Positions 6,605-9,262 of a DNA stretch of 9,262 bases are shown here, in pieces. The notes below the pieces were generated by a model, which was given only the letters and a program-made list of their open reading frames with translations, was not told the DNA's origin and did not search any database. Location of the stretch: assembly GCA_013811855.1 (NCBI GenBank), contig JACCUL010000161.1, forward strand, positions 1 through 9,262. Reading direction: 5' to 3'. The stretch comes from Acidimicrobiia bacterium (lineage in GTDB: Bacteria > Actinomycetota > Acidimicrobiia > Acidimicrobiales > Ilumatobacteraceae). The stretch's first letter is position 1; each line of letters opens with the position of its first letter. Both the position numbers and the translations under genes were made by a program.

Positions 6605-7528
6605 TCAGCCGACGAGCAGTTCCTCGACGGCCGAGTTGCGGCCCCGCACACGCGACTTGTCCGCCGTGCCGATGGAGGCCGCTGAAGCGGTCCGCACCTT
6701 CGTCGCCAGTCCGAGGCGGGCCAGCGTCCAGATGAGCCACTTGCCCGGGTCGTACTGCCACCAGCGGACTCCGTTGCGATAGTCGAACGGGAAGCGGTGG
6801 TGGAAGCTGTGGTAGCCCTCCCCGAAGGTCACGACGGCCGTGAGGGCGCTGTCGCGGGCCGACGAACGGGGGTCGTAGCGTTGCCGGCCGATGAGATGGG
6901 CGAGTGAGTTCACGCAGAACGTCGCTTGCAGGAGCACGGCGGCGCGGAGGAACCCGGCCACCAGCAGCCCGCCTACGGGATCGCCCCATTGCGCGGCGAT
7001 GACCGTCGGAAGGGCGAGCCCCACCCCGATCGCCACCACCGGGTAGCGGCGGTGCTGCAGCCGGATGCTGCGCACGGCCCACAGGTCCGTCAGTCGCGTG
7101 ACATCGGCCGAGGCCTCACGCCGACGGAAGAGCCATCCGACGTGGACGAACCATGCACCGCGGGTGACGGGATGAGGGTCCTGCGAACCATCGGTGTCGG
7201 CGTGATGGGCCCGATGATCGGCGCTCCACGACAGCGCCGAGTTCTGGAACGTCGCCGCCCCGAAAGCGAGGAAGAACCAGCGGACGGGAGCGACCGATCG
7301 GTACGTGCGATGGGCGAAGAGACGGTGGTACCCGGCCGTGATCGACAACCCGCAGGCCACGTAGAGCAACACGGCCAGCGCCAGCGTAGGTGCCGAGGGA
7401 CGGAGCGCGATCCACGCCACCCCTCCTGCGCCGCCGAGGTGGATGACCGTCAGCCCGGCGACCGTCGACCAGCACAGGGCTTCGTCCGCGGCGACGGCCG
7501 AGCCGGCGCCGCTCGCAACTTGCGTCAC
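6605..7528 (-). CDS. Membrane acyl-CoA (delta-9 type) fatty acid desaturase
   Basis: The protein carries the histidine boxes of the di-iron membrane desaturases. Counted from GTG 7528 these are HRLFAH (68-73), HRAHH (105-109), NSLAH (207-211) and EGYHSFHHRFP (237-247). Hydrophobic spans at about 21-58 and 170-205 are the expected membrane helices. It uses O2 and electrons from a reductase to place a cis double bond in an acyl chain, changing membrane fluidity. GTG 7528 (307 residues) is preceded by AGGAG at 7534-7538, five bases away. GTG 7564 would give 319 residues but lacks a ribosome-binding site and has a TGA two codons upstream. The last 20 residues (SIGTADKSRVRGRNSAVEELLVG) form an unconserved basic tail. 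The gene follows marR and the ABM gene on the same strand after a 155-base gap with its own likely promoter. Confidence 0.92.
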   Translation of the reverse strand: MTQVASGAGSAVAADEALCWSTVAGLTVIHLGGAGGVAWIALRPSAPTLALAVLLYVACGLSITAGYHRLFAHRTYRSVAPVRWFFLAFGAATFQNSALSWSADHRAHHADTDGSQDPHPVTRGAWFVHVGWLFRRREASADVTRLTDLWAVRSIRLQHRRYPVVAIGVGLALPTVIAAQWGDPVGGLLVAGFLRAAVLLQATFCVNSLAHLIGRQRYDPRSSARDSALTAVVTFGEGYHSFHHRFPFDYRNGVRWWQYDPGKWLIWTLARLGLATKVRTASAASIGTADKSRVRGRNSAVEELLVG

Positions 7529-7596
7529 TTCCGCTCCTGTCGTGCGCGGGTGAACCAGGGTCACGGTTCAGCCGAGGTCCGGAGCTGAAGTTGGTT

Positions 7597-7613
7597 GGCC
7601 GAGCGAGTCGGCC
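7597..7613 (-). promoter_or_regulatory. Inverted repeat in the desaturase leader
   Basis: GGCCGA (7597-7602) and TCGGCC (7608-7613) are perfect inverted repeats with a 5-base spacer. They lie just downstream of the predicted desaturase transcription start (about 7615). They could be an operator overlapping the start site or a 5'-end RNA hairpin. Confidence 0.35.
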
Positions 7614-7621
7614 GACGTGAC

Positions 7622-7627
7622 AGTGTA
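7622..7627 (-). promoter_or_regulatory. Candidate -10 box for the desaturase
   Basis: Read on the minus strand this is TACACT, matching TANNNT and four of six TATAAT positions. It would start a transcript near 7615, giving an 85-90 base leader before GTG 7528. No good -35 is visible at the usual distance. Confidence 0.3.
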
Positions 7628-7683
7628 CCTGCGCCGCCGTCCGCCGAACCGCCGCTCGAGCAGCCAGCCGACCCGCTCACGGC

Positions 7684-7989
7684 TCAGCTCACTTTCGACG
7701 CCAGCACATCAGCCGGGTTGAGCTCCGGCGGCTGCGCGAGGAGTCGATCCGCGTGCTCCATGAGCGCGGCGGCGATCGGGCCGTCCAGATGCGCTTGGCG
7801 CTCGGCGTCGCCGGGGAACGAATCGACGATCCAGAACGTGGTCGCATCGCTGCGCAACGCGAACCACACGGCCGTCCCGGCCTCATCGTTGGCGAGCTCG
7901 ACGGCACCGGCGAGGAACTGGGCCACCTCCTCCTGGGTGTCCGACTTGGCAACGAGCTTGACGACAAGAGCGACAGTGTTGGTACTCAT
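7684..7989 (-). CDS. Antibiotic biosynthesis monooxygenase (ABM) family protein, putative quinol monooxygenase
   Basis: The 101-residue protein (MSTNTVALVVKLVAKSDTQEEVAQFLAGAVELA...) has the single-domain ferredoxin-like ABM fold length. Features are an N-terminal strand, the helix QEEVAQFLAGAVELA, the strand TAVWFALRSDATTFWIVDSFP (39-59), and then the helix ERQAHLDGPIAAALMEHADRLLA (63-85). Members such as YgiN-type enzymes act without cofactors on quinols, and others are dimeric proteins of unknown role. The proximity to a MarR regulator and an FMN reductase favours a quinone or redox-stress role by inference. ATG 7989 was chosen over GTG/ATG codons up to 8058 because conservation begins at MSTNTVALVV. 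It has no ribosome-binding site. TACCGT (7998-8003, minus strand) eight bases upstream could give a leaderless transcript. The marR stop is 65 bases upstream, so read-through is also possible. Confidence 0.85.
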   Translation of the reverse strand: MSTNTVALVVKLVAKSDTQEEVAQFLAGAVELANDEAGTAVWFALRSDATTFWIVDSFPGDAERQAHLDGPIAAALMEHADRLLAQPPELNPADVLASKVS

Positions 7990-8054
7990 GCCGCTCGACG
8001 GTAGCCAGCGCCCCGCAGTCGAGCTCGTCACGCCGGTGTCGTCGCAGACGAGCA

Positions 8055-8550
8055 TCACGTGTGAACCGTTTGAGCGATGCCTCGATCGAGCACGTCGAGC
8101 ACCCGCTCGGGTTGGCCGAGGGCGCGGAGCGTAAGCCGGTGGAAGGTGCGACGCTCGTCGGCGGTGAGGTTGGCGAACACGTCATCGGTGGCGGCGGCAA
8201 GGATCGCGTCGCAGCGGTGGAGGGAGGGCCGCGTTGCCGCCGGGGGCGAGGATGAGGTGGTAGCGGCGCCGGTCTTCAGGATCGCGGGTGCGTACGACGT
8301 GGCCACGACCTTCGAGGTCGCCGATCAGCCTGACCATGTCGCTGCGGTCCATCTCGATGCGATCGCACACCTGTTGTTGGGACAGCACTCCGTACTCGGC
8401 GAGGGTCGCGAGGACGTAGTAGGTGCGCAGCGACTCGTTGACCTGGGCGAGGAGAGCTCCGATGCGGGAGTGAGCTGAGCGGTACAGCTGGCCGAGCCCG
8501 AAGGTCGGCCAGCGCAGAACGCCGAGGGGCTGTCCGCAGCTCCTCTCCAT
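8055..8550 (-). pseudogene. MarR-family transcriptional regulator, frameshifted by a 4-base duplication
   Basis: From ATG 8550 the first frame encodes LRTYYVLATLAEYGVLSQQQVCDRIEMDRSDMVRLIGDLEGRGHVVRTRDPEDRRRYHLILAPGGNAAL. This is a complete winged helix-turn-helix with the usual D-x-R-D/R-R wing. After GGNAAL it runs into PPPLRRDPCRRHR and stops at 8182. The expected C-terminal dimerisation helices (HRCDAILAAATDDVFANLTADERRTFHRLTLRAL) continue in another frame to TGA 8055. On the plus strand the junction reads GGAGGGAGGG (8219-8228), a tandem GGAG repeat. Removing one copy restores an uninterrupted protein of about 163 residues, normal for MarR. As written, the product would keep the DNA-binding domain but lose most of the dimer interface. 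It is divergent from the FMN reductase, its probable target. It probably senses a phenolic, quinone or oxidant signal, inferred from its neighbours. Confidence 0.8.
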
Positions 8551-9112
8551 GTGGCGATCATCGTCGGCAGCACGAGGGAAGGCCGCTTCGGTGGCACTGT
8601 CGCCAACTGGTTCGCCGCCCAGGCCGGTCCACGCGACGACATGGTCCTCGACGTCATCGACCTCGTCGACGTCGACCTGCCCATGGTCCGGCCGCTCGTG
8701 GCGACCCCGCGGCGCAGGCCTACGTCGAGCGGATCGGTCGGGCGGACGCCTTCGTCGTGATCACACCGGAGTACAACCACGGCTACCCGGCGTCGTTGAA
8801 GCAGGCGATCGACGTCCCTCGCGACGAATGGCGCGAAAAGGCGGTCGGGTTCGTGTCTTACGACGGGGTCAGCCGGGGGCTGCGGGTCGTCGAACAGCTC
8901 CGCAAGGTGTTCGCCGAGCTACACACCGTCACGATGCGCACTCGGTGAGCTTCGCGATGGCCTGGGACCACTTCGACCAGCTGGGCGAACCCCGCGACCA
9001 TGTGCGCAACGGCGCCGCTAAGACGATGCTCGATCAGCTCGCCTGGTGGGCGACCGCCCTGCGGACGGCGCGCGCCGCTGACGCAGCCCGTCTCGAAGGG
9101 ACCACGCGGTGA
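8551..9112 (+). pseudogene. NADPH-dependent FMN reductase, two frameshifts
   Basis: Three frames join to give a flavodoxin-fold reductase of about 187 residues. GTG 8551 starts VAIIVGSTREGRFGGTVANWF, where GSTREGR (8566-8586) is the FMN phosphate loop. After DLPMVRPLVATP the frame changes at about 8707 (one C missing from a C run), giving AAQAYVERIGRADAFVVITPEYNHGYPASLKQAID, with PEYNHGYP (8766-8789) contacting the flavin. REKAVGFVSYDGVSRGLRVVEQLRKVFAELHTVTMR follows. A second missing base (G, about 8939) moves the frame to SVSFAMAWDHFDQLGEPRDHVRNGAAKTMLDQLAWWATALR, ending at TGA 9112. The family reduces FMN, quinones or azo dyes with NAD(P)H in the cytoplasm. All active-site motifs are conserved, so error or very recent damage is likely. 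The start codon abuts the marR start with no gap. The stop overlaps the next start (GTGA). Confidence 0.8.
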
Positions 9113-9262
9113 ACCGCTCGACACTCCCCACATTACGCGCCCCGACGGCGGCCTCGCCACGTTCAGCGAGTGGACGGTCGGCTCGCCCGAACGCCAACAC
9201 GCGGCCATGGATGCCGCCTTGGACGCCTGGGCGGAAGTGCGACGGCCCTCGCGGCCTGTTGT
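9109..9262 (+). CDS. ABM-like protein, 3' partial, probably frameshifted near its start
   Basis: GTG 9109 overlaps the FMN reductase stop in a GTGA junction, typical of coupled genes. Its own frame gives the unconvincing VNRSTLPTLRAPTAASPRS. The frame beginning at 9111 instead encodes LDTPHITRPDGGLATFSEWTVGSPERQHAAMDAALDAWAEVRRPSRPV, which resembles the first part of larger antibiotic-biosynthesis-monooxygenase-like proteins (xPDG...S.W.VG.PERQ...AA). Adding one C at about 9114 would give VNPLDTPHITRPDGG and join the two. The window ends before any stop. The identification rests on about 45 residues, so it is tentative. Confidence 0.45.
   Translation, partial: MNRSTLPTLRAPTAASPRSASGRSARPNANTRPWMPPWTPGRKCDGPRGLL

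Noticed and set aside
5969..6685. 238-codon plus-strand frame covering the second gap
   Set aside because: It starts inside the methyltransferase and runs into the antisense of the desaturase; composition is shadow-like.
6504..6782. Plus-strand frame beginning VEVWGITEADPGGLRELVEHPEHP
   Set aside because: The first residues look protein-like, but the rest is antisense to the desaturase and no family is recognisable.

Overview
The window is GC-rich (roughly 70% by eye), with dense genes, frequent GTG starts and few Shine-Dalgarno sequences. Several genes (a stand-alone TOPRIM nuclease, a methyltransferase ending in a TNAAY...IIWHF tail, a small monooxygenase, a MazEF-type pair) resemble proteins typical of Actinomycetota. 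I infer an actinobacterium, possibly a non-Streptomyces lineage such as Acidimicrobiia. The species cannot be fixed from the sequence.

Layout: (1) 1-1002 +, the end of a sulfite-oxidase-like molybdopterin oxidoreductase cut by the window edge. (2) 1048-2408 +, a PLP-dependent group II decarboxylase-type enzyme broken by one missing base near 1365. (3) 2405-3403 -, an aminoglycoside/spectinomycin phosphotransferase-like kinase whose stop codon overlaps that of the preceding gene. (4) 3498-4044 +, a ribbon-helix-helix antitoxin and a MazF-type toxin overlapping by 14 bases, with a perfect inverted-repeat operator lying across the antitoxin start codon. (5) 4064-4666 -, a stand-alone TOPRIM (OLD-like) protein, convergent with the toxin and separated from it only by a hairpin. 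(6) 4667-5177, no convincing gene. (7) 5178-6071 +, a class I SAM methyltransferase. (8) 6072-6604, no convincing gene. (9) 8550-6605 on the minus strand, marR (frameshifted by a 4-base tandem duplication), a small antibiotic-biosynthesis-monooxygenase (ABM) protein and an acyl-CoA desaturase. (10) 8551-9262 +, divergent from marR: an NADPH-dependent FMN reductase with two frameshifts, then the start of a second ABM-like gene, probably also shifted.

Working together: the toxin, antitoxin and operator form an autoregulated module. MarR, the ABM proteins and the flavin reductase look like a quinone/electrophile or redox-stress divergon. The desaturase sits downstream on the same strand but seems to have its own promoter. 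The remaining genes are not obviously linked.

The most notable features are the operator over the antitoxin start codon, the repeated leaderless-gene geometry, and the concentration of frameshifts (five events in four genes). Four of the five are apparent single G or C losses, so assembly error must be excluded before calling these genes dead. I found no CRISPR array, transposase, tRNA or rRNA, and no clearly new multi-gene system.
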